Part shown: positions 48,765 to 60,984 of the stretch, piece after piece
How positions within the stretch are numbered: position 1 is the first letter of the stretch
Layout: every line of letters starts with the position of its first letter
DNA from: Heterohyrax brucei
Lineage: Eukaryota; Chordata; Mammalia; Hyracoidea; Procaviidae
DNA: 64,000 nt
Direction: 5' to 3'
NCBI GenBank assembly: GCA_028571685.1
Contig: CM053148.1
Coordinates: forward strand, 83,722,001 to 83,786,000
Notes under the pieces: model-generated
The model's database searches: none
What the model was told of the DNA's origin: nothing
The model's input: the letters and a program-made list of their open reading frames with translations, nothing else
Made by a program: the position numbers and the translations under genes

Positions 48765-49505
48765 AAGTTGATAAAAATCTTCACTTTCTTCATTTTTGGC
48801 ATTAGTGATTGATCTGTGAATGAGAATAATAGTCTTATTAACTTGTCTTCTTTGTCAGTGTGTGGCTATTACCCTGCCACTGACAACATTGTACGTCAGG
48901 AAAGATCTTGAAATGTTCTTGTTGACAATGAATGTGATGTCATTCTTCTTCAATGGATTACTTCTGGTACAGCTGGCCATTTAAAACTGTCCGTAAATGA
49001 ATGTGACGTCATTCTTCTTCAGTGGATTACTTCTGGTACAGCTGGCCATTTAAAACTGTCCGTAAATGAATGTGATGTCATTCTTCTTCAATGGATTACT
49101 TATGGTACAGCTGGCCATTTAAAACTGTCCGTAAATGTGACCTTTATACGTCCTTTCCAACTCTTCAGTACCTAGGACATCAATCTGCATGTTCCCTTTC
49201 GTTTTTGACAACTTCAAGTTTTCTTTGATTCATGCTTTGCACTGTCTACATTTTGATCATTAGTGGATGTTTGTGTCTCTTTCTTTTTTCCCATTTTTAG
49301 TCATGCTGCACCAGCAAATGTAGGTCCCCAAAGGTTTCCTCCATCTACGTCATTAAGGTCACTCTGCTTTGAGGAAACAGCTCCGCTCCAGTTGAGTTTT
49401 GACTGCTTTGAATCCCAGGAGCTCATCTTCTGCTGCTATAACAAAGTTCTGGTGCTACTCATAAGGTTTTTACTGGCCAATTTATGTACATATACATTTA
49501 GTATA
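48765..49505 (-). mobile_element. RTE LINE fragment replacing exons 8-9 of copy D
   Basis: Minus-strand RTE 5' portion ('cattagtgattgatctgtgaa', 'ggaaagatcttgaaatgttc', 'ctacgtcattaaggtcactctg'). Left flank matches 25870-25960 of copy C and right flank matches 29190 onward, so exons 8-9 and about 3 kb are missing in D. Confidence 0.8.
48930..49136 (+). repeat. 69-bp tandem repeat, three copies
   Basis: Three units starting near 48932, 49001 and 49070, each with 'gtcattcttcttcaatggat' (or one change) and 'ggtacagctggccatttaaa'. The units differ at only a few bases. They lie within the RTE; 69 bp is 23 codons. Confidence 0.92.
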
Positions 49506-50061
49506 CTGTAGTATTTTCAAATACAGTGTTGCTGGAAGAGTTTTAATTCATTACAACTAATCAAAACAGTGTCAGAGATAGCTGTTGCGACAAGACATAT
49601 TGCTTATCTATTGCTATAATCAAGCCACTCAAAAACGTAATGTCTTAAAATATCAACAATCTTTTGTTTACTAACAGATTTTCAACTTAGACAAGGCTTC
49701 CTAGGAAAGGCTTCTCTAGTCTCCAGGAAGTTTCAGCTAAAACAACTGTAATTTGAGTTGGAAGAGCTATACCCAGGACAGTTCATCCACATGACTATCA
49801 AGTTGGTGATAGCTCTCAGCTCATCTGAAGCTGTGAGCAGGAGCTTTGGCTCTTTATTGTGTTTGAAAAAAGAAAATGCACAAAGCGTTAGTCCTGTAAG
49901 AAATTTGGAGTTCTACCTTTTCACACCATCTGGTGCTAGAAAACTTTCCCGTCTTTTCTTTTTCCCTACTCTAAGGTCTTTCTTTGTTGTCTCTGAGGAC
50001 ACTGTTTAAACTCTGAAAATCAGTTAAATTTACTTTTCTAATAAATTAGTTCTATGCGGCA

Positions 50062-50235
50062 AACATACTATACCAGGAACCCACTGCTATTGAGTTAATT
50101 CCAACTCATGGAGACAGAACAGTCAGTGTAGAACTGTGCCATAGAGTTCCCAAGGAGGGCCTGGCTCCTTGAAACTACAGACCCTTTGGTTAGCAGCTGG
50201 AGTTCTTAACGACTACACCACCAGGTTTCCTAAGC
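50062..50235 (-). mobile_element. AfroSINE
   Basis: Reverse orientation: 'aggaacccactgctattgag', 'tagagttcccaaggagggcctgg', 'accctttggttagcagctgg', 'acgactacaccaccagg'. Confidence 0.9.
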
Positions 50236-50489
50236 ATACTGTAGGCATGTAAAAAAATATTTATTAAGTCAATGAATGTCTTCTATATTATATTGCCATA
50301 AATTTGTTTCTTTGGATTGCAACACCTATGATTTTTTTTTTCATCAAAGTGCAAGAAACTCTAAAATGTGAAAGAAAGTGGGTAGCAGTATTATCACAGA
50401 CATGTTCTTTTTTTTTTTTTTTTTTTTAGTTAAATTGATTTTGGATTAAGTGACTAGAGCTGTATGATTAAGATGCAGTTGACCACAGC

Positions 50490-51090
50490 ATTTTTATTAT
50501 TCTTTGATCCACACAAATACACCTAAAGTTGCAATGCTGAAAATTATTTTCCATGATCCCAAATTGTAGGAGCAAATACAATAACATATTAGAAAAATAC
50601 AATTGCAAGTTTCTGACTTGAATTCTTAGGGAAACTGTACTGTACATTATTTCTTGTGAACCACAACTGCCTTGAGGATCGAGAAAGAGTTACTATGGGC
50701 TATGAATCTCTTAAGATGTAAATATTATATTACCAGAAATTTCATGTTTAGAATACAAATGGAATGAGATAATTGTAAAGGAACAAGTCTGGCAACATAA
50801 TTACCTACCAGACAATCAGATCTGCTAAAATTCTAAGAAATATTGGATTTAAACTGGTAGAAAAAAAACTCACTGACATCGAGTCAGATCCAACTCATAG
50901 CGACCCTAGAGGTCAGAGTAGAACTGCCCCATAAAGTTTCCAAGGATCCCCTGGTGGATAAAATGGTAGAGTCGCATTTATTTCTCTTCTGATGAGACTT
51001 AGGCTATGACATCGGGCAACTACCTCTTGATGTTCTATTCCATGTCTGTCAACCAAGGAGGACGGATTAGACAGATGATATTCTCTCTAT
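50490..51090 (+). repeat. Segmental duplicate of 2236-2720
   Basis: Upstream-spacer type sequence of the tandem unit, with an AfroSINE (50865-50955, minus) absent from the 2.2 kb copy. The promoter and exon 1 that should follow are not there; RTE sequence begins near 51275. Confidence 0.75.
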
Positions 51091-51274
51091 TAATTGATTC
51101 TTTATTTTGAGAGTTTTCTGAAGCCATGGTCCAAATACTTGCTAGTGATAGTCTCTTTCCCGTCTTTCAGTTTTTCACCTGATATTCAGGAGTCCTGGAA
51201 TGCTCAATTCACTTTGTATTATTGATTTTTTAATTTTTTTTTCTTCATAGGAGAATCAGCAAGTATGTGTCACT

Positions 51275-52010
51275 ACATCACCATCTTGGTACTGTTTCCT
51301 CATTTGATTTCTTGACTGTTATTGTCATGAAACTGATTTTGGTTCAAAGGAAAATGAAATTTTTGACAATGTCAGTCTTTTCTCTATTAATCATAATGGT
51401 CTTTTTATTGGTCAAGTTGTATTTTTGTTTTCTTTACATTGAGGTTCAATACGTCTGAGGCTGAAGTTTTTATTTGTTTTTGTCTTCATCTGTAAGTGCT
51501 ATAAGCCCTGTAAGCTTTCAGCCAGGAGGGTTATGTCTTCTGCATAATATCAAAGATCTCGTTCCAATTCTGATTACATGTTTTTCTGCATATACTCAAA
51601 CTTCTTTTGTTAGTGCAGTCTGCACACAGGTGAGGAAAGAATACAATGCTGAAACACTCCTTTCTCTGTTTGAAAGCACACAGTTTCCCCTTGTTTGTTG
51701 ACTGCCTCTTGGTTTACATGCAAATTCCTAATGAACAGAATTCGATGTTCTAGAATTCCCATTCTTTTCAATTTCATCATAATTTGCTATGATCCACACA
51801 GTCCAATGCCTTTCTACAGTCAGTGAAATGCAGGTGAATGTCTTCATGGTGTTCTCTGCTTTCAGGCAAGATATATCTGATATCAGCCATGATATTCCTT
51901 GCTGCACATTCTTCTTCTAGATGTGGCTTAAATTCTATGACACTAGTACAGATACAAAATGATCATGAATCAAAGATTTGTTAAAGTCACCAAATAGTGA
52001 GCAAACCATG
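51275..52010 (-). mobile_element. RTE LINE fragment
   Basis: 'catttgatttcttgactgttattg', 'tttttgacaatgtcagtc', 'gatcccacacagtccaatgcc'-like text and 'caagatatatctgatatcagcc'. Strongly diverged, minus strand. Confidence 0.75.
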
Positions 52011-52077
52011 GAGATCTTATAACAGCTTCAAAGAAGATCTTTTAAAGTGGATGAAAGTTTAGATTAAAAAAGAAAAA

Positions 52078-52240
52078 ACCTGTTGCTGTGGATCTGAGTC
52101 AATTCTGATTCATAGCAACCCCATCATATGGAGTAGAATTGCTCTATAAGATTTCAAAGGAGCGGTTGATAGATTTGAGCTACTGACCTTTTGGCTAGCA
52201 ACCATACTCCTAACTTTTGTGTTATCAGGCCTCCATCATT
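52078..52240 (-). mobile_element. AfroSINE
   Basis: 'cctgttgctgtggatctgagtc', 'catagcaaccccatcatatgg', 'actgaccttttggctagcaacc'. 52240-52600 is unassigned. Confidence 0.85.
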
Positions 52241-52599
52241 AGATAGGGGGTGCTGAAATAAATTTACACTGTTAACAGAGTGGTCATCAATTGCAGTCCA
52301 AGGCACACAATTCCCATTTCTATCAGATTTGAAGAATCCCTATCTCTACAGTTACGTACCTAGTCAAAGAGAAAGGCCCACACTCTTACAGGACTTCACA
52401 ACACTGGATTTTAAATTCCACCAGGATTTTAAATAGGGGTTTTAGAAAGGTGTCAGTTAAGACAACCTAGTTCCTAAAACTGCCTGAAATGTATAGATAA
52501 GCATCCTAATTATAAAGGCCCTTATTAGAAATATATATTCCACCTATCCAATACTAAATTGAAGTTTAGAAACTGAAGTAGCTGGTTGAATTCTGAATG

Positions 52600-53582
52600 A
52601 GATCACGTATCTCCATGTGAAAGACTCTGGGCAAGGCTGGGGTGGCAGCCAAAGGACAGGTGCTGAACAAATTTTCTTTGTGTTCTTATTCTGGGTCCTC
52701 TTTTTGTTCTTGTTCTGGGGTCCTGGGGGTGCGTGCTCTTGCCAGCTCCAAGCACAAGACCACCCATTCAGCCCAGCAGCCTACTGCCTTCCTACCATGG
52801 CTTTGGCAAAATCAGTTTCTGCTTTGAACTGCAGTTACTGTCTCAAAGAGAGTCCTAGGGCTCTGGATTGAGACCCAGTAGAAATTCTAAGCTGGGTAAT
52901 GAGCAAATAATGGCTTTGGAGAGCACACCTGTGGAGGGAAAGGGGAAGAATTCTAAAACATTACTTGTAAGAAAGAGAAAAAGATACTAAACTAATAGAA
53001 GGGTAGCCAAGCCAAGAGGCGTCAAGTAGGATCCGACTCATGGTAAGGCTTTGGCAATAAACACTGTGCATAATAGAGACTGGTAAAGCCAAGGCAGAAA
53101 GAACCTACCTTGGACAGCTGGGAACAGTGAAATGTCTTCATTGACAAGGAGCCCAAACAGGGGGGAAGGGTAGGTGACCAGACACTACTGGGCAAGCTAG
53201 GCAAAGACCTCAAAAGCAGGCTCTGCTGGGAGGTCCCACCACCGCCAGTGGGTGTTAGCCTCTTAAGGGGAGTGGGTAGTGGGAGGCAGATGCTGGCAGA
53301 GCATTATTAAAAATACTGCTGCCCAGAACTGTGGGCTACATGATCTGGGCTCACAATGGCATTCTCCCAATCCAGCCTCCTCTGGTCCCAGGAAGAGCAT
53401 ACAGGCATCAGTTACAAAACACATCACACACTGGCAACCTGACCCAAGAGCACACACATAGGCTTTGAAAAGAAATTAACAAGAATGGAAAGCAGTTCTT
53501 TACTCACATTTGATGAAGACACTCCACTGAGGAGGAAAGTATGATATTACCAATTTTGCCAGGTCAAAATATTCCACCCTGT
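52600..53582 (-). pseudogene. Copy E: inverted orphan fragment of ADAMTS1-like intron 1
   Basis: The reverse complement aligns with intron 1 of copy C from about 15185 to 16085 ('gtgctcttgggtcaggttgc', 'cagtaactgcagttcaaagc', 'gtaggctgctgggctga'). No exon 1 or exon 2 is seen on either side: an RTE begins at 53583 and unassigned DNA lies below 52600. The chance frames here (for example 52617-52871) are therefore intron-derived and should not be called genes. A short insert resembling the CpG-rich element of 43531 occurs near 53003-53045. Confidence 0.75.
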
Positions 53583-54625
53583 TGTTGTTGTCATTGTTAG
53601 GTGCCTTTGAGTCAGTTCCCACTCACCTGTGTCCCACAGAACAAAACACTGCCCTGTTCTGCACTCACAATTCTTATGCTTAAGCCTGTTATTACATCTC
53701 CTGTGATGACCCATCTTGTCAAAGGTGTTCTTTTTTTGCTGACCTTCAGTTTTACTAAACATGATGTCCTTCTCCAGGGATTGATACCTCTTGACAATTT
53801 TTCCAAAGTATGTAAGACATAGTCTCAACATCTTTGCTTCTAAGGAGCATTCCGGCTGTGCCTCTTCCAAGACTAATCTGTTCTTTTGCTAGTCCATGGT
53901 ACATGCAACGTTCTTCACCAACACCACAATTCAAAGCTGCCGATACTTCTCCAGTCTTTTTATTCACTGTGCAGCTTTCACATGCATGTGATGCTACTGA
54001 AAATGCAGTGTGTTGAGTCAGGTACACTTTAGTCTTGAAAGTGATATATTTGCTTTTCAGTGCTTCAAAGAGATCTGTTGCTGCAGAGTTGCCAGTGCAA
54101 TGAGTCTTTTGACTGCTGCTTCTGTGGCTATTATTGTAGATGCAAGCAAAATAAAATCTTTGACAAACTCAATCTCTACTTATCATGATGCTCCTTATGG
54201 TTCCATTTGTGAGAATTTTTGTTTTCTTTGTGTTGAGGAGCAATCCACACTGAAGGTTGTGGTTTTGATTGTCATAAGGAAATGCTTCATGTCTTCTTCA
54301 CCTTCAGCAAGCAATGTTGTATCATCTACATACTGAAGTTGTTAATATGAATTTCTGTGATCCTGATGAGTCATCTTCTTGATTTACTCGAACTTCTTAG
54401 GTTATTTGCTCACCACATAAAACCAATAGTTATAGTGAAAAGGTACAGCCTTGATGCATATCTTTTCAGACTTCAAACCATCCAGCAATGCATTGTTTTG
54501 TCCAGTCATCAACAGAGAACAGGTAAATACACAACAATGATGAACATGGTGCAGGTGTTTCATTCTGTGGGACATAATAAGGTCACTGTGAGTTGAACTA
54601 GCTTGACAGCATCTAACAATATGTT
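53583..54625. mobile_element. RTE LINE fragments
   Basis: 53583-54465 is minus-strand RTE from its 3' end ('gttgttgttgtcattgttagg', 'cttctccagggattgatacc'); 54470-54625 ends like a plus-strand RTE 3' terminus ('gacataataaggtcactgtgag', 'gacagcatctaacaat'). 54625-55260 is AT-rich and unassigned. Confidence 0.78.
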
Positions 54626-55564
54626 ATTAAATACATACATTAGTGATTGCTATGGACAATGTTTCCACTAAAACAGTGCTAGTAGCTCACGTGTATTTTC
54701 AAATTCCACTATTCCACAGGTCTAGATCTCTTCAGAATTGTAAAGAGTATTATAATGGAAACAGGTGAAAACCTGGAAACAAATACTAGCATATAAAATA
54801 TAAGTAAAAACTGACACTTTGATATTTGTTCATTTTATTTTAAAAGTCTCATGACATTTTCATTTTACATACTCCCTCTGCTAAGTGTGAATAAAAATAC
54901 TTTTAGAAGGCAAAATTTTTAATTATGAGAACATCATTTTGCTTTTGTTATGTTATTGCTACCACTAAGAAAAACTGGTTCATGTCATTGCTACCACTAA
55001 AAAAAAAAATGGTTCAAGTCTGTAAATTAGGACATATCAAAGTTTATATTTACATAAAAAATGCTTTTACTTACATAAAAATGTGTATATTCTATACTAA
55101 AAAAAGACGACAGACTCACATGTCTCTTCTGATTCTTTTAACAACTAAGCCATTCAAAAACAACTGAGCCAAAGCCAAAAACAACTGAATGGAACAATAA
55201 TATTCTAGGAGCCCCAAGCCCAGGTAGAAACATGTGAAATCAACTTGGGCAACATAAAGGGAAATAATTACCTTTGTCAGAGGTGAATTGGAAGTGTAAA
55301 GTGTCTCTGTTCTGCATGGCAGCAGAGAGGAGGGTCAGTTATGGAAGCCATGTTTGTCAGCTGGGAGGATAGGATTGGGACTGCTGCCCTTGAGAGTATG
55401 GCTTGGCCCAGCTGCCACATGAGCAGAGAGGCCTGACTGGACAGCATCTCTTTCAACCTAGAGGCTGAGCTTGGGATGGCAGTACCTATGGAGCACAGCA
55501 GTGGCTGGCTGCTGAATGCAGCAGTGCCATTCCTCCCACCCTTCCCTGAGCTATACCAGACATG

Positions 55565-56215
55565 GAATTCTGGTGCACTACCTGGACCAGAAGTGGAATT
55601 GTATCTGTGTGACCTGAGCTTTGCTCCTAGCCATAGAGAGAGAAAAAGAGAGGGAAGTGCATAAGAAAACCTCCACTGAAACTCCTGAGCCTCAATTCAG
55701 AGCCCAAGGTGAATTCCAGCAGTTCATTTCATGATAACTGCTTGTGATGTCTTGGAACTTAATCCTTTCCTATGTGTCATTTCCCTCCCTATCTCCAGTC
55801 TTTTCCTACCTTCCTTGCTTTACACCAGCAGCTATATTCTGGTGCACTATCTGGGAGGTAGTTAGACATTTTACTTGTGTTCCCTGGGCTCTTCTCCTGG
55901 TCTTGGAGAGGGAAATGAAGAAAGGTGTATAAGACAAGTTCCACTAGCTCCTCTGAGCAATGGATTGCTACACATATAGAATCACAGAAATAGTTCAACT
56001 TTCATGACTCAAACTTTTCCTACACAGTGAATACAGAACTCATACCCAGTCTTTTCCCCCTCTGTTCTCCACTGTACATCTGTCTCTCAATTCTGTAGCA
56101 CTACGTGGCCAGTAGTAGGATATTTTACATGTGTATCTGGAGCTTTTCTCCTGGACCTGGGGAGGGAAATAAGGAAAGGCTTACTGCACTTGGCCTACTT
56201 GGCTACTGCATTCCT
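55565..56215 (+). repeat. Diverged tandem triplicate of about 260 bp
   Basis: Three related units, each with 'attctggtgcactac..gg', 'tgtg..c.tgagctttgctcct' and 'gaga.ggaaatgaagaaagg..tataaga', starting near 55566, 55836 and 56090. Placed directly before L1 coding-type sequence they resemble L1 5' UTR monomers; this is inference. Confidence 0.6.
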
Positions 56216-56269
56216 CAGTGTAGTAATCACTCCAACCACTGAATGACAAGACATAGAAATATTAATAAG

Positions 56270-57725
56270 ACTCCAATAAACACTGTAGCTTAAAGGACTA
56301 GACTATTTGGACTGTCGAAATCAAATTTACACACACACACACACGCACACACAATCAATAGCAATAACCAAATAAATCACAACAGCTTTCTGATGGGTCC
56401 GAGACAACATTGAAATACATAGATCACTATGGCTTCAGAAAATTCCAAAAATAAAGTCTAAAAATAATTGGAGACAGAAAATCAGCTAGGCTTAAATGAA
56501 AACTCACTTAGAAAGAGAGCACATTAGAAGGAGCTCCGATTATTCAGCCAAAACCATGTTGGCAAGAAGGCAATGAGATGACACATACAAAACCTTGCAG
56601 GGGAAAAAAATTCCAACAGAGAATCATATATCCTTCAAAATCATCTCTCAAATGTGATGGTGAAATTAGGACTTTTCCAGATAAGCAGAACCAAAGAGGC
56701 TGCAAAAAACCAAATCAAAATTACAAGAAATACTAAAGGAAGTTTTTTGCTAAGAAAATCAGTAGCATCAGACATATACTCAAGGATGCAATGCAGGATA
56801 CAGCATCTAGAGTGCTGCTTGTTTGGGGAAATCACAAAGCTTACTCAAAGCTAAAATATTGCAATCAGGGAAAAAAGAGTTCTCAGTATGTAAATTATTA
56901 CAACTTTGTGCTAAAAAGGGAGACATATTAACATATTCACAGACCTTTCAGACGGTGAGGAAGCCAAAGAGACAAAAAGAGGTTAAAGACAGGCTTAAAC
57001 TTAGAACATTGAGGGAGAAGAGTGGGCTAGCCACAAAGCAAACTACAAAACAATACTACATATCAAAACCGGAAACATAATCTACAAGTCTCAGCAGATA
57101 CAAAATCACCATTGAAAATGATGAGAAAAAAAAAAACCATAAAGAAAAGTGACACACGACAAAATACTAAGTGGAGCAAAGAAACTACTACCAACACACA
57201 GATAAAGGCATCAAAATGACAGTACTCAGTTATGCACTAGTATAGAGACAAAGAGTAATAGGTTGGATCAAAAGGCATGACCCATCTATGTGTTGCTTAC
57301 AAGAAACACATCTTAGACTCAAGGATAAGAATGAACTGGAAACAAAAGCACGGAAAAGTACATACCAAACTAATAACATGCAAAGAAGAACAGAAATGGC
57401 AATATTGATCTCAGATAAAATAGATTCTAAAGTAAAATCCAGCATCATAGACAAGGATGGCCACTACTGATTAAAGTTTTGATCTGAAAGGCGGATATAA
57501 CAATATTAAATATTACTCACTCAATATCAGAGCTTCTAAAAATATATGTGGCTACCCTAGTGGTTTCTTTATAGAGGGGAAAAGTGAGGGTGTAGAGAAG
57601 GGGACAAGTGTTCCTTGAGTGGGTACTGGAAGTAAAGAGTGGAAAAGGAGTGTGCTGTCACAAGATTAGGAGTATAAATAGAGTTGCAGAGAGGCAAGTG
57701 CTTAGGGTTTTATATGGCTAATCGA
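56270..57725 (+). mobile_element. Old L1 LINE remnant with endonuclease fragment and 3' UTR
   Basis: 56570-57080 has the 'caacagagaatcatatatcc..ttcaaaatcat' and 'ttttccagataagcagaa' phrases of ancient L1/HAL1. 57288-57470 translates to CCLQETHLRLKDKNELE and AILISDKIDSKV, the ORF2 endonuclease region with the catalytic ETH. The frame then stops and a 3' UTR-like piece (57600-57725, 'gtgtgctgtcaca') follows, so most of ORF2 is deleted. A (CA)n run lies at 56332-56353. Confidence 0.75.
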
Positions 57726-59659
57726 CTAGGATTGTAAACTTTCACTTACAACAGAAAAATCAGAAGCATGTTTGGGATTAGGTGGCATTTGATTGTCCAT
57801 CTGAATGTGTGTTTAGCTAAAAAGCAAACATCACTAAGAAAGTAACTGTGAAATTTATTTACAAAGATTCATTGTTACCTGTTATTTTTGTCACTACCAT
57901 GCACAAATTGCAATCTTTGGTCTTGTCTCTACACTAATTTCCTTTCCATACATCATCTGTCTAACATGTAAACATGCATGCTGTATGTATATTTTTGCTG
58001 AATAACAAAACAGCTGAAGACAGTCTTTAAAAAACATAAATAAATAAAATGTAAGTGGATGAAATATAGTTCTGAGCATGATGGAGCTTTTCAACTTGGT
58101 CATTGACAGCTCCTACATTCCTCTCTGTTGAAACAATTTTAAAAAAATCAGTTCCCAGAACTACAGATACAGAAAAGATTAGAATTATTATGCAAATTAA
58201 AGAAAACTGCAGAGAACCCAGTGAATAAAAAAGATGTGTTCCTGGCCACTCTTTTGCCTTAAGTCTCTCTTTTTTGTTTCAACTCTATAACTAAAATTAA
58301 ATAAGTAAATTTTACAATAAGTTTGAAGAAACTCATTTACAATGAGCAAAGAATGTCCTGAATTAAAACAACTTCCATTAAGAAAAGACTTGAGGAAAAC
58401 AGCGACTAAAGGCAAAGCTTGCACTGATATATCTGAAATCATAAAATTTCTGTAGGCAAATTTACAAATTGGAGTATATTACATGAATTCATAGAAAGTT
58501 ATAAGCTTTCTGACTGTCTTTTAAATTTCCTTCTTGCTCCAGTTCAAGTGAATCTCTTTAACACCCAGTTTTGTAAGTCTCCCACATTCTGGGCCATCCT
58601 AAGCAGCTAAAATCTCTTTACCACCAGTCTGAAGTTTCAATTGCTCCTCACCATATATTCTTTTCAGAATCCTCTTCTATTAAGAGTCTTGAAAACGCAC
58701 CTGTAGCTCATCCATCCATGGCAGTTCCATGAATACACAGTGAAAATCTTTCAAGACCTAAATGACTTGGTCAAAGGTTCTTCTAAGGGCCTAACTTGTT
58801 TCTGGCTAGAAAGAACAAGTGAAATGGAAGGAAAAGGTGAGAAATAAAAAATTAAGGAGCTATTGTAACAGAAGATGGAACTGTGGAGACTATTTTGATA
58901 GAAAATGAGACAGCAGGGAAGCTGAACAAGATTTGGACAGCAGAGGGGAACAAATCACCTAATTCAAAGATGACCAGAAGAAGGTAGGTGGGAACGTCAT
59001 GATGAATGCTGTCACTGTTAAGTGTTACATCAATCTTAAATTTGAAGGAGAAACAGAATAGGGTGAGAGGTGGCTGCAAATGAATGACTGGGTGACAGCA
59101 CCAAAATATTAGTCAGGGAGTGGGAAAGTGGATAAACAAGTGACAAGAGAGACACTGGTAATGTTGTGAGCTGTGAAGGAAGCATGTCCAATCAGGGAAC
59201 TTGTTAACTATATCAGCAAGAACCATTGTGCCAACTGCTGTTGTTAAAAATGTCTGCCTGACTGTCTTTATTTCAAGCTTAATTTTTTTCTATAACCCAG
59301 GACTTTTGAGTAAGGTGTTATTCAGTTCCCATGTGCTTGGATGACCAAAACTGTCCAGTTAATTTTATGTATTTACTAAAGCTGAAAAGTACATTCTTCA
59401 TAAGTATCATCACATGTCCTATAGTCAAGTCCAATCTGTATTTAAAAAGTTGACTTCTGGAATGGCTTCAGTTATGTGATAACAGAGAATCCTGGGGCCA
59501 TGCCTTCCAGGAACCCTCCAGTCTGTTGGACCATCAAACTTGATCCTTTTAAAAGAGTTTTAAGTCTGTGTTCTATTTATCTCACAGTACCTAAGGGATT
59601 CATTTCTTTTTAACAGTTTGTAGAGCTCTTGTAGAATAGACTTACCTAATATGGTACAT
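57726..59659. other. Unassigned AT-rich sequence
   Basis: No exon-like or recognised repeat signature over most of it. 59260-59460 has weak similarity to L1 ORF2-type reverse sequence ('gtgttattcagttcccatgtg'). A short RTE piece follows at 59660-59740, and an L1 3' UTR tail at 59775-59890 ('gtgctgtcactgggcaagg', 'aggctggcatgcaaattt'). Confidence 0.4.
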
Positions 59660-60249
59660 CATTTGATTTCTTCACTGTGGCACTGATGAGCGTTGATTGT
59701 GAATTCAAGGAAAATGAAGTTCTTGACAAGTTCAAAATGGATAGCGTCAATATAGTCACTGGTAGTGTACTGATTAAATGTGCTGTCACTGGGCAAGGAG
59801 AGCAGTAGGAGCCGTACATAGGCTGGCATGCAAATTTATACTGGGGATTTTACACTTTCACTCAATCACAAGAAATAAAATATATAAACTAAAAAAATAA
59901 AAATAAAATAAATTTGAGAATTTGGAAAGGGTAAAATGTGAAGAGCTTTTCTCTGCATGTGTTGGTCTCCATGTCTTTTTTCCATGGTAGTTAGTTTGGG
60001 CTTCAACATAACATTAAAGATGCTTCCCTAGAGCAAGCATCTGAATGAAAAAAGACAGAAGCTGCACAATCTAAATGTCATAGCCATGGAGATCATATGG
60101 CTCCAAGTCCTTCATCACAAGTCTATTCACAATTGTCAAAGCCAAGAGGGAAAAAAAACATAGACCCAACAGTTGTTCAGAGAAATGCCAACGTCAAGGA
60201 TCAATATAGATATACAGGCAGTAAAATCTTAAGTTTGGAGAGTTCTTTA

Positions 60250-60595
60250 GATGTTGTTGTTTTGGGAATAGTGATCAACAGCTCTAGCAGCTACTCAAAA
60301 GGAGCTTGTTAGAAATTTTATAGGGCAATTCTTTTCTGTCTTAGGGGGTCAATATGTGTCAGAATCTACTCACTGACAAGAGTTTGGTGTTTGCTTTTGC
60401 CATCAACTCAAATTGTACACATGGGAAACCTCATAACTGCTCCAAAGGGTTTGTAACACTGTGATCTTTAGGAAGCAGTTCAATTGAACTATCTTACAGC
60501 CTACTCTTGCTTGGATTGAACTGCATACTTTTTAGTTAGTGGTCCAGGAATTTGTTATTTGCACTACCTAGGGGATCCTACCTGGGGATTACAGC
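60250..60595. mobile_element. Two AfroSINEs in opposite orientation
   Basis: 60250-60395 forward ('agctactcaaaaggagcttg', 'gtgtcagaatctactcactgac') and 60400-60595 reverse ('gccatcaactcaaattgtacac', 'gctccaaagggtttgtaac'). Confidence 0.75.
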
Positions 60596-60984
60596 AGTCA
60601 GTAACATCAATGACCACAAAGTTGTTTGCCCTCCACCAGCCAGGTTTTACATCAGTTTATATTCTGAACTCAAAGAATTTGGAAAAATTATGCTGTTAAA
60701 ATGAGCTTACTTTTAAGTAATATTTTGTAAGAAACTGCTAAAGAATCAAATCGTCAACTCTAAATATTTTAGTAGCAAGAAGAATCAGTTGTATTTTAAC
60801 CATCTATCATTAAGAAATACATCACTTTAAGAGAAGATATGTCAATTTTTGGCAGTGTACCTGGCCTTATTCACTCTAAAGAAATGTAATAAAAAGGTTT
60901 AACTTGGGCCTTTTTCTAAAATTTAATTACTCTTCCATGAAGCTGTATTTGTTCACGAAACAAAAATAAGATTATTAAGGTTTG

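Noticed and set aside
52617-52871. Hydrophobic 84-codon frame as a small membrane protein
   Set aside because: It lies in the inverted intron 1 fragment; copies C and D have no matching frame.
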